A stretch of 64,000 bases of DNA from Chryseobacterium sp. Leaf404 (GTDB taxonomy: Bacteria > Bacteroidota > Bacteroidia > Flavobacteriales > Weeksellaceae): the NCBI RefSeq assembly GCF_001424145.1, contig NZ_LMQM01000010.1, positions 134,833 through 198,832 on the forward strand, in the 5' to 3' direction. The notes below the pieces were generated by a model that made no database searches, was not told the DNA's origin, and saw only the letters and a program-made list of their open reading frames with translations. Of the stretch, positions 32,811-42,437 are shown one piece after another; within the stretch, counting starts at the first letter, position 1; every line of letters begins with the position of its first letter. The translations under genes and the position numbers were made by a program.

Positions 32811-33701
32811 ATGTTTACGATTACAGAACTAAGTACAGAGAAAATCAATAAGATACTGACAGAAGCTTTAGCTTTCGCCAACGGAAAAACTGCCAAAATT
32901 GAAGGTGAAGTTTTCTGCTCAAATCTGTTCTTTGAAGACAGCACAAGAACCAAAACAAGTTTCGATGTTGCCGAAAGAAAACTGGGTTTGCAGGTTGTTC
33001 CTTTTGATGCATCACACAGTTCTGTAAATAAAGGTGAAAGTTTATATGATACCGTAAAAACAATTGAAAGCGTAGGGGTAAACCTTGTCGTGATCAGAGA
33101 TAAAAAAGACAGATATTTTGATGAACTGAAGAACATCAACATTCCCATAATCAATGGAGGCGACGGAACGGGAAATCACCCTTCACAATGTATGCTTGAT
33201 TTACTCACGATCTATCAGGAATTTGGAAGATTTGAAGGTTTAAAAGTAGGAATCGTTGGAGATGTAAAGCACAGCCGTGTTGCCAATTCAAATGCAGAAG
33301 CGCTGAGAAGACTCGGTGCTAAAGTTTATTTCTCAGGACCTGAACAGTGGTTTGACGAAGGTGCTTTAATTAATGGAACCTATCTTTCTGTAGATGAACT
33401 GATGAAAGAAGTAGATGTTTTGATGCTCCTGAGAATCCAGCACGAAAGACACGATTCAAAAATAAGTTTCTCAGCTTCAGAATATCATAAAAAATATGGT
33501 CTGACAAAAGACAGAGAAAAAACCATGAAAAAAGAAGCTATCATCATGCATCCTGCACCAATTAATAGAGGTGTAGAAATCGATACCGATTTGGTAGAAT
33601 GTGAACGCTCAAGAATCTTCAAGCAGATGCAGAATGGTGTTTTCGCGAGAATGGCAATTCTGAAAAATGCTTTGGAAGAGAAAGGTTTCACTTTCAAGTA
33701 A
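32811..33701 (+). CDS. pyrB: Aspartate carbamoyltransferase, catalytic chain
   Basis: A protein of 296 residues that joins carbamoyl phosphate and aspartate to carbamoyl-aspartate, the first committed step of pyrimidine synthesis. The carbamoyl-phosphate loop FFEDSTRT (Ser44-Thr47), [22 protein letters not shown] and [11 protein letters not shown] are intact; the length is close to the usual 300-310. No regulatory chain gene (pyrI) follows. It heads an operon with carA and carB, which supply its carbamoyl phosphate, and lies directly behind the attenuator. Repeat family E and 200 bases separate it from carA. Confidence 0.95.
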   Translation: MFTITELSTEKINKILTEALAFANGKTAKIEGEVFCSNLFFEDSTRTKTSFDVAERKLGLQVVPFDASHSSVNKGESLYDTVKTIESVGVNLVVIRDKKDRYFDELKNINIPIINGGDGTGNHPSQCMLDLLTIYQEFGRFEGLKVGIVGDVKHSRVANSNAEALRRLGAKVYFSGPEQWFDEGALINGTYLSVDELMKEVDVLMLLRIQHERHDSKISFSASEYHKKYGLTKDREKTMKKEAIIMHPAPINRGVEIDTDLVECERSRIFKQMQNGVFARMAILKNALEEKGFTFK

Positions 33702-33778
33702 AAAGGTAAAAGTTAAAAGCCAAGTTAGGTGATTAACATTCTAATTAACGAGGCTTAAATTAAAAAAAGCACTCACAA

Positions 33779-33840
33779 AATTCCCCTCCTTTGGAGGGTG
33801 GCAAAAATTCAAAGAATTTTTGACGGGGTGGTTAAAAAAG
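33779..33840. repeat. Dispersed two-hairpin repeat, family E
   Basis: Two dyads in tandem, CCCTCC-TTT-GGAGGG and AAAAATTC-AAA-GAATTTTT, flanked by CCCC and GGGG that can pair around the second one. The sequence resembles a recurrent intergenic repeat of flavobacteria. It sits inside the pyrB-carA gap. Confidence 0.6.
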
Positions 33841-33901
33841 GTCATCAAAAGAAGACGATTTAAAAAAAAAGTAAAAATAGAAATAAAGATAAAAGTTTAA
33901 A

Positions 33902-34975
33902 ATGAAGAAAAAATTAATACTGGAATCCGGTGAAGTATTTCATGGAGAAGGTTTCGGAGCAGATTTGGAAACCGCAGGCGAAGTGGTTTTCAATACCGGA
34001 ATGACGGGTTATCAGGAGCTGATTTCTGATCCGTCATACTGCGGTCAGATTGTTTGCATGACCTATCCGCTGATCGGAAATTATGGGATTAATAGAGATG
34101 ATTATGAAAGTATCGAACCTGCAATTAAAGGTCTTATCGTAAAAGAACTTTGCGATTTGCCGTCGAATTTCCGTACTCAGATTACTTTAGATGAATTATT
34201 TAAAAAGAAAAAACTTTCAGGAATTTCAGGAATTGATACAAGAAGACTCACAAGAATTCTCCGCAATTCCGGAGTAGTGAAAGGCAAAATTGTGAATGTA
34301 GATTCCGATGAAAATGAGGTTGTTGCAGAATTAAGAGGAACCACTTTCCCAACCAATCAGGTAGAGCAGGTTTCTACAAAAACTTCCTACGCCAACCCGG
34401 GACGCGGACTTAAAGTGGTACTTGTAGATTTCGGTTCTAAATTAGGAATTATAAGAGAGTTATCTCAAAGAAACTGTGATATTACAGTTGTTTCTCACAA
34501 TACCACAGCAGAAGAAATTTTATTGATGGATCCGGACGGAATCATGCTGTCCAACGGTCCCGGAGATCCCGAAGACAACCAGCAGGCATTAGAAATGATC
34601 CGTGGATTATTAGGAAAAGTTCCCATTTTCGGTATCTGTTTAGGTCATCAGCTCATCGGTTTGGCCTGTGGCGCAAAAACTTTCAAGTTGAAATTCGGTC
34701 ACAGAGGAGGAAATCACCCGGTTTTAGATTTAGAAAAAAACAAAGTGGCCATCACTTCCCAAAACCACGGTTACGCTGTAGATCAGGAAAGTCTGAAAGG
34801 TACAGATTTGGTAGAAACGCACATCGCCCTGAACGACAGAACAAACGAAGGTCTGAAGCATAAAATCCATCCATGTTTCTCAGTTCAGTATCACCCTGAA
34901 GCAAGCCCGGGACCTGAAGATGCAAATTATCTGTTTGATGATTTCATCACCTTGATGGAGGATTTCAAAAAGTAG
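33902..34975 (+). CDS. carA: Carbamoyl-phosphate synthase small (glutaminase) subunit
   Basis: A protein of 357 residues, standard CarA length. The N-terminal domain opens with KLILESGEVFHGEGFG and carries FNTGMTGYQE. The C-terminal class I glutamine amidotransferase has the nucleophile Cys246 in GICLGHQ, SQNHGYAV, and the His/Glu pair in QYHPEASPGP. It frees ammonia from glutamine and passes it to CarB. It lies between pyrB and carB on the same strand; the gaps on both sides are filled with repeats, but no terminator is seen in them. Confidence 0.95.
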   Translation: MKKKLILESGEVFHGEGFGADLETAGEVVFNTGMTGYQELISDPSYCGQIVCMTYPLIGNYGINRDDYESIEPAIKGLIVKELCDLPSNFRTQITLDELFKKKKLSGISGIDTRRLTRILRNSGVVKGKIVNVDSDENEVVAELRGTTFPTNQVEQVSTKTSYANPGRGLKVVLVDFGSKLGIIRELSQRNCDITVVSHNTTAEEILLMDPDGIMLSNGPGDPEDNQQALEMIRGLLGKVPIFGICLGHQLIGLACGAKTFKLKFGHRGGNHPVLDLEKNKVAITSQNHGYAVDQESLKGTDLVETHIALNDRTNEGLKHKIHPCFSVQYHPEASPGPEDANYLFDDFITLMEDFKK

Positions 34976-34989
34976 GAAATTAATTATTT

Positions 34990-35086
34990 GGGCAGCTTAT
35001 CCGCCTTCCGTTCCCGCTTTTTTGCTCGTCGTGCCTCCTCACAAAAAGAGCTCCACTCAAGTCGGGCTGCGTGCAATTCGCTGCAG
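34990..35086. repeat. Imperfect palindromic repeat, family A, copy 1
   Basis: About 80-95 bases with terminal arms GCAGC (from 34992) and GCTGC (to 35070) and conserved inner blocks: CCGCC, TTCCCGCTTTTTTG, ACAAAAAGAGCTCCACTCA and GTCGGG. Copies at 50855-50952 and 56063-56155 have different but still complementary arms. Located between carA and carB. Confidence 0.75.
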
Positions 35087-35106
35087 ATTAAAGGTGGAAA
35101 TTATCA

Positions 35107-35191
35107 GAATCCGAAGGATTCAAAATAAATAGCCGTAGGTGAAACCTATGGAATATGGTTGAAAAAACATCATCAGAACCCGATAAGGTTC
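35107..35191. repeat. Dispersed multi-hairpin repeat, family F, copy 1
   Basis: Three dyads: GAATCCGAAGGATTC (35107-35121), TAGGTGAAACCTA (35136-35148) and GAACC...GGTTC (35176-35191). It shares the core TAGCC-T-GGTGAA-CC-A-GGAAT with the copy at 1595-1680. It directly precedes carB and creates a spurious in-frame ATG at 35159. Confidence 0.7.
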
Positions 35192-35215
35192 AACAATAAA
35201 AGGATAAATTTAAAA

Positions 35216-38200
35216 ATGAAAAGAAACGACATAAAAACAATTTTAGTAATCGGTTCCGGTCCAATTATCATCGGTCAGGCGGCGGAATTTGACTACGCAG
35301 GAACGCAGGCCTGTCTTTCCCTGAGAGAAGAAGGCTACAAGGTGATTTTGATCAACTCAAACCCTGCAACGATTATGACGGATGTAGAAATCGCTGACAA
35401 GGTTTATATCGAGCCGATCTCACTGCAGTTTGTAAGTCATATCATCAGAAAAGAGCGTCCGGATGCACTTTTACCAACACTTGGCGGACAAACCGGACTG
35501 AATATGGCGGTAGAACTGGAAAATTCAGGGATTCTTGAAGAATGTAAAGTGGAAGTTTTGGGAACAAAGCTTTCTGCCATCAACAGAGCGGAAGACAGAG
35601 ATCTTTTCCGTGAACTGATGAGAGAATTAAACGAACCGGTTCCTGAATCTGACATTGTAAACACCGTAGAAGGAGCAATTAATTTTGCAAATGAAATCGG
35701 ATATCCTGTAATCGTGCGTCCAGCCTTCACCATGGGTGGAACAGGTGGTGGAATCGCTGCCAACGAAGCTGAATTAAGAGAAATCGCTGAATTGGGTTTG
35801 AAATACAGCCCGGTTACCCAGTGTCTGATTGAAAGATCAATCGCAGGTTTCAAAGAAATTGAATACGAAGTAATGCGTGATGCCAACGACAACGCAATCG
35901 TGGTCTGTAACATGGAAAATATCGATCCGGTTGGTGTTCACACAGGAGATTCAATCGTGGTGGCACCTTCTCAGACGCTTTCAGACAGAGAATATCAAAT
36001 GTTGAGAAATGCTTCACTGAAAATCATCAGAGCATTGGGAATTGAGGGTGGATGTAACGTACAGTTGGCGTTAGATCCGCATTCATTCGAATATTACATC
36101 ATAGAGGTGAACCCAAGAGTTTCCCGTTCATCAGCTTTAGCATCCAAAGCGACCGGTTATCCAATTGCCAAAATCGCTGCGAAAATCGCGGTTGGTTTGA
36201 CTTTAGATGAAATCATGAATCCTGTTACAGGAACATCTTACGCCTGTTTTGAGCCCGCTTTGGATTATGTGGTAACAAAATTCCCAAGATTCCCGTTTGA
36301 TAAATTTGAAACGGCAGACAGAAGATTATCAACCCAGATGAAAGCAACGGGCGAAGTAATGGCTATCGGAAGAAACTTTGAAGAATCTTTACAGAAAGCC
36401 ATCCGTTCTCTGGAAACAGGAATTAAACATATCGGTTTAAAAACCAAACAGGCTGCCGCTTTAACAGCTGAAGAAATCGAAAGAAGAATCAGAGTTTGTG
36501 ATGACGAAAGACTTTTCATCATCGGTGATGCTTTAAGAAGAGGTTACGACTGGGAACAGATTGTAGAATGGAGTAAAATTGATAAATTCTTCATCTGGAA
36601 AATCAAAAAACTAATTGATTTCGAAAAGGTAATTGCTGAAAATAAATTCAAAACAGACACTTTATTAGAAGCTAAAAAACTAGGTTTTGCAGATATCAAT
36701 ATTGCTGTTCTCTGGGATGTAACAGAGCGCGAAGTTTTCAATTTCAGAAAAGAAAACGGAGTAATGCCTGTTTACAAAATGGTAGACACCTGCGCCGCAG
36801 AATTTGAATCTGAAACACCTTATTTCTACGGAACTTACGAAGAAGAAAACGAATCTTTTGCTTCAGACAAAGAAAAAATCATCGTTTTAGGTTCTGGTCC
36901 CATCAGAATCGGGCAGGGCGTTGAGTTTGATTACGCAACAGTTCATTCGGTTTGGGCAATCAAAGAAATGGGTTATGAAGCGATCATCATCAACAATAAC
37001 CCTGAAACAGTTTCTACAGACTTCTCCATTTCAGATAAATTATACTTCGAACCTTTAACGGAAGAAGATGTAATGAACATCATCGAACTGGAAAAACCCA
37101 AAGGAGTGGTGGTACAGTTTGGCGGTCAGACAGCAATCAATTTAGCAGATAAACTTGCAGCTCACGGCGTTCAGATTTTGGGTACAACTTTAGAAGACTT
37201 AGACAGAGCGGAAAACAGAGATAAATTTGAAAAAGCTCTTCAGGAAATGGGAATTCCTCAGCCTTTAGGAAAAACCTCCACTTCAAAAGAAGAAGCTATA
37301 AAAATTGCCAACGAAATTGGGTATCCGGTTTTGGTTCGTCCAAGCTACGTTTTGGGAGGTAGAGCCATGGAAATTGTGTATACAGAAGCAGAATTGGCGC
37401 ATTACATGGAGTTTGCGGTAGAAGCAAGCCCCGATCAGCCGGTTCTGGTGGACCGTTATATTACTGGAAAAGAAGTGGAAGTGGATGCAATCTGCGATGG
37501 TGAAACGGTGATTATTCCTGGAATTATGGAGCACATAGAAAGAGCGGGAGTACACTCCGGAGATTCTATTGCGGTCTATCCACCACAAAATGTTTCTGAT
37601 GCTGAAATCGAAACTTTGGTAGATTACACGCAGAGATTGGCTAAAGGATTGAATGTGATTGGTTTAATGAACATCCAGTACGTTCTATTCGAAGGAAATG
37701 TGTATGTAATTGAGGTGAATCCAAGATCTTCAAGAACAGTCCCTTTCTTATCTAAAATTACCGAAGTTCCTATGGCAAACTTAGCTACGAAAGCAATTTT
37801 AGGTCAGAAACTGAAAGATTTAGGCTACAAAAACGGATTGGTTCCTAAAAAAGAAGGTGTTTTCGTAAAAGTTCCGGTTTTCTCATTCTCAAAATTAACG
37901 AAAGTTGATATCTCTTTAGGCCCAGAAATGAAGTCTACAGGAGAAGTGATGGGGAAAGACACGACTTTGGAAAAAGCACTGTATAAAGGATTGGTTGCAG
38001 CAGGAAGAAAAGTTCCGATGCACGGTTCAATTTTATTCACGGTAGCTGATAAACACAAGCAGGAAGCTGCTGATCTAGCATCAAGATTCCATGAAGTTGG
38101 TTTCAGAATCTGGGCAACAGAAGGAACTGCAAAATTCTTTGAAGAAAAAGGTATTCCGTGCAAAATAGGATACAAAATCGGAGAGGAGAGTGTGAACTTA

Positions 38201-38395
38201 ATCGACCTGATCCAGAAAGGAAAAGTTCAATATGTTGTCAACACAATGACGAAAGGAAAGCAGTCTGAAAGAGACGGTTTCCAGATCAGAAGAATGAGCG
38301 TTGAAAATGGTGTACCTTGTTTAACATCAATGGATACAGTTGAAGCGATCTTGAAAGTGATTGAAAGTATGAGCTTTAAGATGGAAACGATGTAG
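35216..38395 (+). CDS. carB: Carbamoyl-phosphate synthase large subunit
   Basis: A protein of 1059 residues, standard CarB length, with two homologous ATP-grasp halves. The first begins [22 protein letters not shown] and the second (about residue 555) [20 protein letters not shown]. Each half has its [17 protein letters not shown]-binding block, and a C-terminal MGS-like allosteric domain follows ([18 protein letters not shown]). It makes carbamoyl phosphate for pyrimidines and arginine. I start it at 35216 because the upstream ATG at 35159 is within a family F repeat and would add 19 unrelated residues. A strong terminator ends the operon. Confidence 0.95.
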   Translation: MKRNDIKTILVIGSGPIIIGQAAEFDYAGTQACLSLREEGYKVILINSNPATIMTDVEIADKVYIEPISLQFVSHIIRKERPDALLPTLGGQTGLNMAVELENSGILEECKVEVLGTKLSAINRAEDRDLFRELMRELNEPVPESDIVNTVEGAINFANEIGYPVIVRPAFTMGGTGGGIAANEAELREIAELGLKYSPVTQCLIERSIAGFKEIEYEVMRDANDNAIVVCNMENIDPVGVHTGDSIVVAPSQTLSDREYQMLRNASLKIIRALGIEGGCNVQLALDPHSFEYYIIEVNPRVSRSSALASKATGYPIAKIAAKIAVGLTLDEIMNPVTGTSYACFEPALDYVVTKFPRFPFDKFETADRRLSTQMKATGEVMAIGRNFEESLQKAIRSLETGIKHIGLKTKQAAALTAEEIERRIRVCDDERLFIIGDALRRGYDWEQIVEWSKIDKFFIWKIKKLIDFEKVIAENKFKTDTLLEAKKLGFADINIAVLWDVTEREVFNFRKENGVMPVYKMVDTCAAEFESETPYFYGTYEEENESFASDKEKIIVLGSGPIRIGQGVEFDYATVHSVWAIKEMGYEAIIINNNPETVSTDFSISDKLYFEPLTEEDVMNIIELEKPKGVVVQFGGQTAINLADKLAAHGVQILGTTLEDLDRAENRDKFEKALQEMGIPQPLGKTSTSKEEAIKIANEIGYPVLVRPSYVLGGRAMEIVYTEAELAHYMEFAVEASPDQPVLVDRYITGKEVEVDAICDGETVIIPGIMEHIERAGVHSGDSIAVYPPQNVSDAEIETLVDYTQRLAKGLNVIGLMNIQYVLFEGNVYVIEVNPRSSRTVPFLSKITEVPMANLATKAILGQKLKDLGYKNGLVPKKEGVFVKVPVFSFSKLTKVDISLGPEMKSTGEVMGKDTTLEKALYKGLVAAGRKVPMHGSILFTVADKHKQEAADLASRFHEVGFRIWATEGTAKFFEEKGIPCKIGYKIGEESVNLIDLIQKGKVQYVVNTMTKGKQSERDGFQIRRMSVENGVPCLTSMDTVEAILKVIESMSFKMETM

Positions 38396-38417
38396 TTTTC
38401 GGATTAAGATAAAGTAA

Positions 38418-38447
38418 AAGCGGAAGATTTTTTCTTCCGCTTTTTTT
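38418..38447 (+). terminator. Intrinsic terminator of the pyr operon
   Basis: A perfect 10-base-pair stem, AAGCGGAAGA (38418-38427) with TCTTCCGCTT (38433-38442), and a run of seven T residues. It overlaps the stop codon region of the convergent toxin gene. Confidence 0.88.
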
Positions 38448-38739
38448 ATGGATATTTTTCAGGATTCTGTGAGGTATGAAAAACTCTGAAAATTTTTATA
38501 ATTTCCTTATCTTTTTCAATCTTATAAATAATAATGAATGGAAAAACTTTAAGTGGCAAACGGTGAAAATCGTTGTGGATTTTTTGGTAGTACGTAACTT
38601 TCCTAAGTTTGCTCACTGTAAATTTGAAATCCCTAAAGAAACTGTTTGCTACTCTTTTACCAGCGACATCTTTGTAATATTCGAAAGAATTTATAATGTC
38701 TCTATTTGCTTTAGAAGTGGTTACTATTTTAAATGCCAT
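38446..38739 (-). CDS. RelE/ParE-family toxin
   Basis: A protein of 97 residues with the ParE/RelE fold: KANRDIINSFEYYKDVAGKRVANSFFRDF forms the helical hairpin, and FPFIIIYKIEKDKEIIKIFRVFHTSQNPEKY the beta-sheet with the conserved arginine and the typical HTSQNPE end seen in ParE-like toxins. It overlaps the antitoxin gene by 11 bases, with the antitoxin first, as in most modules of this type. ParE members poison gyrase and RelE members cut mRNA on the ribosome; the sequence does not settle which applies here. Confidence 0.85.
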   Translation of the reverse strand: MAFKIVTTSKANRDIINSFEYYKDVAGKRVANSFFRDFKFTVSKLRKVTYYQKIHNDFHRLPLKVFPFIIIYKIEKDKEIIKIFRVFHTSQNPEKYP

Positions 38740-38983
38740 ACTTTGCTTTCATTTCAGCAAACAAATCTTCAATAGGCATAAAATCTTCATCTTTCAAATT
38801 TTCCATTGCATCCAATTCACTTTTCTGCTGATCTGTCAACTGGTAATTTAAATTATGTTCATACCAATTTTTTTCAGATTTGTTTTCAATAATTCCATCA
38901 AGATATCCCAAAACTTGTTTCAGAATTTCCTCAGGTTCATTCTTTAGTTTTTGGTTGATTATATGTAATGTGTTAGAACTCAT
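38729..38983 (-). CDS. Antitoxin of the ParE-type module
   Basis: A protein of 84 residues, acidic and mostly helical, from the ATG at 38983 (MSSNTLHIINQKL). A 33-residue upstream extension from 39082 has no family features and I reject it. The C-terminal part (DFMPIEDLFAEMKAKYG) should wrap the toxin. No DNA-binding domain is obvious in the N-terminal half. The gene overlaps the toxin gene by 11 bases, so the two are translated together. Confidence 0.75.
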   Translation of the reverse strand: MSSNTLHIINQKLKNEPEEILKQVLGYLDGIIENKSEKNWYEHNLNYQLTDQQKSELDAMENLKDEDFMPIEDLFAEMKAKYGI

Positions 38984-39114
38984 TGGACTTATTTTTATCA
39001 AAGTTAATAAAAATTTTAATTCAAAATTGTGATTCTGATTTATGAATTGTAATTGAGAGTCAATGATAAATTTGAAAAGCATGACTTAAAATAGTTAAAA
39101 CTTGCCACCGAATT

Positions 39115-39897
39115 TTACCCCAAACTCCTATCCAAATGCACATATCCACCATCCACATGAATCAATTGCCCCGTTGTATGCGAAGATCTTTCCGATAAAA
39201 GGAAAGCCGCCATATCAGCAATTTCCTCAGAAGTCGTCATGCGGTTTTCCAAAGGGATTTTTGAAGTAATACTTTTCAATTTTTCATCCGGATCTTCAAA
39301 CGTAGAAATCCACGATTGATAAAGCGGTGTCCAGGCTTCGGCAACAATAATCGCATTCACTCGGATGCTGTAAGGCAAAAGTTCAACCGCCCATTCTCTC
39401 GTCAAAGCATTTCTCGCGCCGTTTGCTGCGGCATATCCGGAAGTTCCGCCCTGTCCGGTTTCTGAGGTTTTACTTCCTATATTTAAAATTGAGCCTTTAC
39501 TTTCCTTCAGATAGGGAAGTGCGTGTTGCACCAAAAGGTAGTAATGCACCACATTTTTATGATAGGAAGAAATAAATCCTTCATACGAACCGTTTTCCAA
39601 TCCAACACCATCGTTGACACCCGCGTTATTGACGATTCCATCAACTTTGCTATATTTTTTTACGACATCATCAATCGCTTTTTTGCATTCTTCAGGCTGC
39701 GAAAGTTCGGCAGTCACAAAATCAGCTTTGCCACCATTTTCGACGATTTCCTGAACAGCTTTCCTGTTATCATACTTATTTCTTCCGATAATGATTGGCA
39801 ATGCTTTTTCTTCAGCCAAAACTTTTGCAATAGCATTTCCAATTCCCTTTGCACCGCCGCTTACGATGATTATTTTATTGTCTAAATTTAAATTCAT
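39115..39897 (-). CDS. SDR oxidoreductase, probable L-fucose dehydrogenase
   Basis: A short-chain dehydrogenase of 260 residues. The NAD-binding GGAKGIG (Gly14, Gly18, Gly20), NNAG at 90-93 and the active-site Ser142 are in place, but the catalytic YxxxK reads Y155-A-A-A-N159: the lysine is replaced by asparagine. It is the last gene of a leftward cluster for non-phosphorylating L-fucose breakdown and best fits the step from L-fucose to L-fuconolactone, since the other SDR of the cluster has canonical residues and fits the later step. The substrate is inferred from context. Confidence 0.78.
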   Translation of the reverse strand: MNLNLDNKIIIVSGGAKGIGNAIAKVLAEEKALPIIIGRNKYDNRKAVQEIVENGGKADFVTAELSQPEECKKAIDDVVKKYSKVDGIVNNAGVNDGVGLENGSYEGFISSYHKNVVHYYLLVQHALPYLKESKGSILNIGSKTSETGQGGTSGYAAANGARNALTREWAVELLPYSIRVNAIIVAEAWTPLYQSWISTFEDPDEKLKSITSKIPLENRMTTSEEIADMAAFLLSERSSHTTGQLIHVDGGYVHLDRSLG

Positions 39898-40211
39898 AAT
39901 GTTTTTTTTAACTCAAATTGCGCAAAGATCTTTTTGAACACTAATTGTTTTTAAGTTCGCAAAACAAAGTTTCGCCGATTCAAATAAAATTAATTATATA
40001 TTTGAGGCAAAGGCGTTTGACTACGTCGAATCTTCGATTTCACTCAGCAAAGAATAAGTCTTTAATTTATCACATTCTCCTACAAAAATTTTTGATTTTT
40101 AAAACTTATGTGCTCTAAATATTCTCAAAGCATTAAACTTAATCTAATGTGACTTGTGTGTCAAAATCTTTTGCGACTTTTAACTTCGTCGAATCTTCGA
40201 TTTGTGGTTAA
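39898..40211. other. Gene-free stretch with family B repeat material
   Basis: No gene in 314 bases. It contains a family B repeat (39910-40054) interrupted by an AT-rich insertion, an AT-rich tract, and a second partial copy (40174-40207, with CGACTTTTAACTTCGTCGAA and CTTCGATTTG). Confidence 0.6.
39910..40054 (-). repeat. Dispersed repeat, family B, copy 2 (interrupted)
   Basis: It begins like the other copies (TTGCGCAAAGATC) and ends with AAAGGCGTTTGACTACGTCG and AATCTTCGATTTCACTCAGC. The middle differs and is longer. It lies between the lactonase and the SDR gene. Confidence 0.6.
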
Positions 40212-41036
40212 TTATAATTTATAAAATTTCTCAACATTTCCATAGAAAAACAATTGCTGCTCAGTTTCAGTGAACTGACTAACATATTTTGTAATCAATT
40301 CCATCCACAAAGCATAATTTCCTCCCAAAAGCATCACAGGCCAGTCACTTCCAAAAACCAACCGCTGAATTCCGAATTTTGCAAAAACAAAATCTAAAAC
40401 TTTGAAAATTGATTTCTCATCAATCATACTCCTGTTTCCCTGCGTTAAAAGTCCTGAAATCTTACAATAGATATTGGGATTTTGAGACAGCTCTGTAATA
40501 TTTTGTTCCCAGTCTTTTAAATCATTTGTTCTCAAATCCGGTTTTCCGCAATGATCCAGAATAAAAGGTTGATCGAATAATTTTCCCGAAAGTTTTACTG
40601 CGTCCGAAAGCTGATCCTGTCTCAACAAAATATCAAATGTATAATCAAACTGATGAAGCTTTGAAATTCCATTGAGAACATTTTCTCTTAATAAAAAACC
40701 AAGATTTTCTCCCTCTGCAACGTGCCTGAACCCTTTAATTAATTTTTCAGACTGATAATTTTCAAGCAATTCTTCAATATGATTAGAAGTCAAATCAATC
40801 CAGCCGACAACACCTTTAATGAAAGGATTTTCTTTAGCTAAATTGACCAAAAATTCAGTCTCTTCATCACTCTGATCAGCCTGAACTGCAATGCAGCCAT
40901 CAATGCTGTTTTCTTTTAAATATAAAGAAAAATCTACCGGCAAAAAATCTTTTTGGATAGCATTCATTTCATCCGTAATCCATGAATCCCGAACCGGATC
41001 AAACTTCCAGAAATGAACGTGAGAATCAATAGTCAT
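40212..41036 (-). CDS. Amidohydrolase-family lactonase, probable L-fuconolactonase
   Basis: A protein of 274 residues of the amidohydrolase_2 (PF04909) family: the metal-binding HxH near the start (DSHVHFWKFD, His6 and His8), RHVAEGE, FILDHCGKPD with the second His pair, and the catalytic Asp in RLVFGSDWPV. These enzymes open sugar lactones such as L-fucono- and L-rhamnono-lactone. It lies 28 bases downstream of the sugar mutarotase gene within the fucose cluster, which supports L-fuconolactone as substrate. Confidence 0.82.
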   Translation of the reverse strand: MTIDSHVHFWKFDPVRDSWITDEMNAIQKDFLPVDFSLYLKENSIDGCIAVQADQSDEETEFLVNLAKENPFIKGVVGWIDLTSNHIEELLENYQSEKLIKGFRHVAEGENLGFLLRENVLNGISKLHQFDYTFDILLRQDQLSDAVKLSGKLFDQPFILDHCGKPDLRTNDLKDWEQNITELSQNPNIYCKISGLLTQGNRSMIDEKSIFKVLDFVFAKFGIQRLVFGSDWPVMLLGGNYALWMELITKYVSQFTETEQQLFFYGNVEKFYKL

Positions 41037-41064
41037 ATTGAATTATTTTTATCTAAAATGTAAT

Positions 41065-41394
41065 TTACAGCGAAAATATTTTGTCCATCAACCGCCACTT
41101 TTCTCCAGCTTTCGAATTGGGCAACTTCTGTTGAAATTTCCACATCAGTTCTTCCCATTCCTGAACTGTCGGATTGTTTTTATCCGCTTCATTTTTAGCT
41201 TCAAAAGAGAAATTTTTATCAGCCTCAACAATCATCATCAATCTGTTTTCAACCCGATAAATTTCCATATTTACAATTCCAGAATCCAAAATACTATGTC
41301 TGACTTCAGACCAGATGTTTTGATGATAATTTTCGTATTCCGCAATCAATTCAGGGTCATCAATCAAGTCGAGGGCAAGACAGAATTTTTTCAT
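41065..41394 (-). CDS. L-rhamnose/L-fucose mutarotase (RhaM family)
   Basis: A protein of 109 residues, a dimeric alpha/beta barrel of the RhaM (DUF718) family. The blocks FCLALDLIDDPELIAEYENYHQNIWSEV, with the conserved His, and the closing WRLMDKIFSL are typical. It interconverts sugar anomers before oxidation. Its start codon overlaps the stop codon of the FAH-family hydrolase gene (ATGA), so the two are translationally coupled. In this cluster the substrate is most likely L-fucose. Confidence 0.85.
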   Translation of the reverse strand: MKKFCLALDLIDDPELIAEYENYHQNIWSEVRHSILDSGIVNMEIYRVENRLMMIVEADKNFSFEAKNEADKNNPTVQEWEELMWKFQQKLPNSKAGEKWRLMDKIFSL

Positions 41395-42242
41395 TCGTCG
41401 TACGCTTTTACTTTTTGGATGCTACTTCCCAAACCATCAATTCCCAGTTCCACCACGTCGCCGGATTTCAGATACCAGGGCTCAGGTTTTTGTCCCAAAC
41501 CAACACCCGCAGGCGTTCCTGTACTGATGATATCACCCGGAAGCAAAGTCATAAACTGACTGATGTAGCTCACAATAAATGGCACATTAAAAATAAGATT
41601 TGAAGTATTCCCATCCTGCAGAATTTCCCCGTTCACCTTCAGCCATAAATGAAGATTATGAACATCTTCAATCTCATCAGGCGTCGCAATAAACGGTCCG
41701 ATCGGCGCAAAGGTATCACAGCTTTTACCTTTTACCCACTGTCCATTTCTCTCCAGCTGGAAGGCTCTTTCGCTATAATCGTTGTGCAAAACATAGCCGG
41801 CAACGTGCTCAAGGGCACTTTCCTCAGAAACATAGCTCGCTTTTTTTCCAATCACAATGGCCAACTCAACTTCCCAATCGGTTTTGGTGCTCGTTTTTGG
41901 AATAATTAAATCATCATTCGGACCCACAATCGCAGAAGTCGCCTTAAAAAACAAAATCGGTTCCTGCGGAATCGGCGCGTTGGTTTCAGCCGCATGGTCT
42001 TTATAATTCAGTCCCACACAGATAATTTTTGAAGGTCTTGCCAAAGGAGCTCCCAGTCTTTCGTCAGCAGAAATTTCAGGTAAATTATGGGTATGTATTT
42101 CAGATTTTAAATTTTCAATCGCCTCACCAGAAAAGAAATTTTCATCATAATCTCGCACCAGATGAGAAACATCATATCTTTTGTCTCCGATGATGACGCC
42201 CGGTTTCTCCTGTCCCGGCTGTCCGAATTTTATTAATTTCAT
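41391..42242 (-). CDS. Fumarylacetoacetate-hydrolase family enzyme, probable 2,4-diketo-3-deoxy-L-fuconate hydrolase
   Basis: A protein of 283 residues with the C-terminal FAH domain: ICVGLNYKDHAAE, the metal ligands in TDWEVELAIVIGK, the NDYSER block and TGTPAGVGLGQKP. Enzymes of this group split the C-C bond of a 2,4-diketo acid; in the L-fucose pathway they release pyruvate and L-lactate. The gene lies between the second SDR and the mutarotase, matching its place as the last step. Confidence 0.85.
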   Translation of the reverse strand: MKLIKFGQPGQEKPGVIIGDKRYDVSHLVRDYDENFFSGEAIENLKSEIHTHNLPEISADERLGAPLARPSKIICVGLNYKDHAAETNAPIPQEPILFFKATSAIVGPNDDLIIPKTSTKTDWEVELAIVIGKKASYVSEESALEHVAGYVLHNDYSERAFQLERNGQWVKGKSCDTFAPIGPFIATPDEIEDVHNLHLWLKVNGEILQDGNTSNLIFNVPFIVSYISQFMTLLPGDIISTGTPAGVGLGQKPEPWYLKSGDVVELGIDGLGSSIQKVKAYDE

Positions 42243-42303
42243 ATTATTTTTATATTATTTAAAAGCCAAATTTTTATTTGAAGCTAATCCCGCTATCCAC
42301 TAT

Positions 42304-42370
42304 ATTTTTTTTGTCATTGCGATCAACGTGATCAAATGTTGTACTTTTTCGCCACCGCAATGACAAAAAA
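42304..42370. repeat. Inverted-repeat element, family C, copy 2
   Basis: TTTTTTTTGTCATTGCG (ending 42321) faces CGCAATGACAAAAAA (starting 42356), with a small dyad GATCAACGTGATC between them. It shares the GTCATTGCG arm with the copy at 24453. Intergenic within the fucose cluster. Confidence 0.7.
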
Positions 42371-42437
42371 GGATGCCGTTTCTATCGGGGCTAGGGTAGT
42401 TTTTCACCGTTTCAACTTTTGTTTTAATTTACAGATT

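Noticed and set aside
35159..35215. Upstream in-frame start for carB
   Set aside because: Same repeat family; CarB proteins begin near [16 protein letters not shown].
35437..35913. Long open frame on the minus strand inside carB
   Set aside because: A shadow of carB codon usage (rich in Ser, Ile and Pro), with no family resemblance.
41038..41559. Open frame of 173 codons on the plus strand across the mutarotase and FAH genes
   Set aside because: It spans two well-supported leftward genes and has no recognisable domain.
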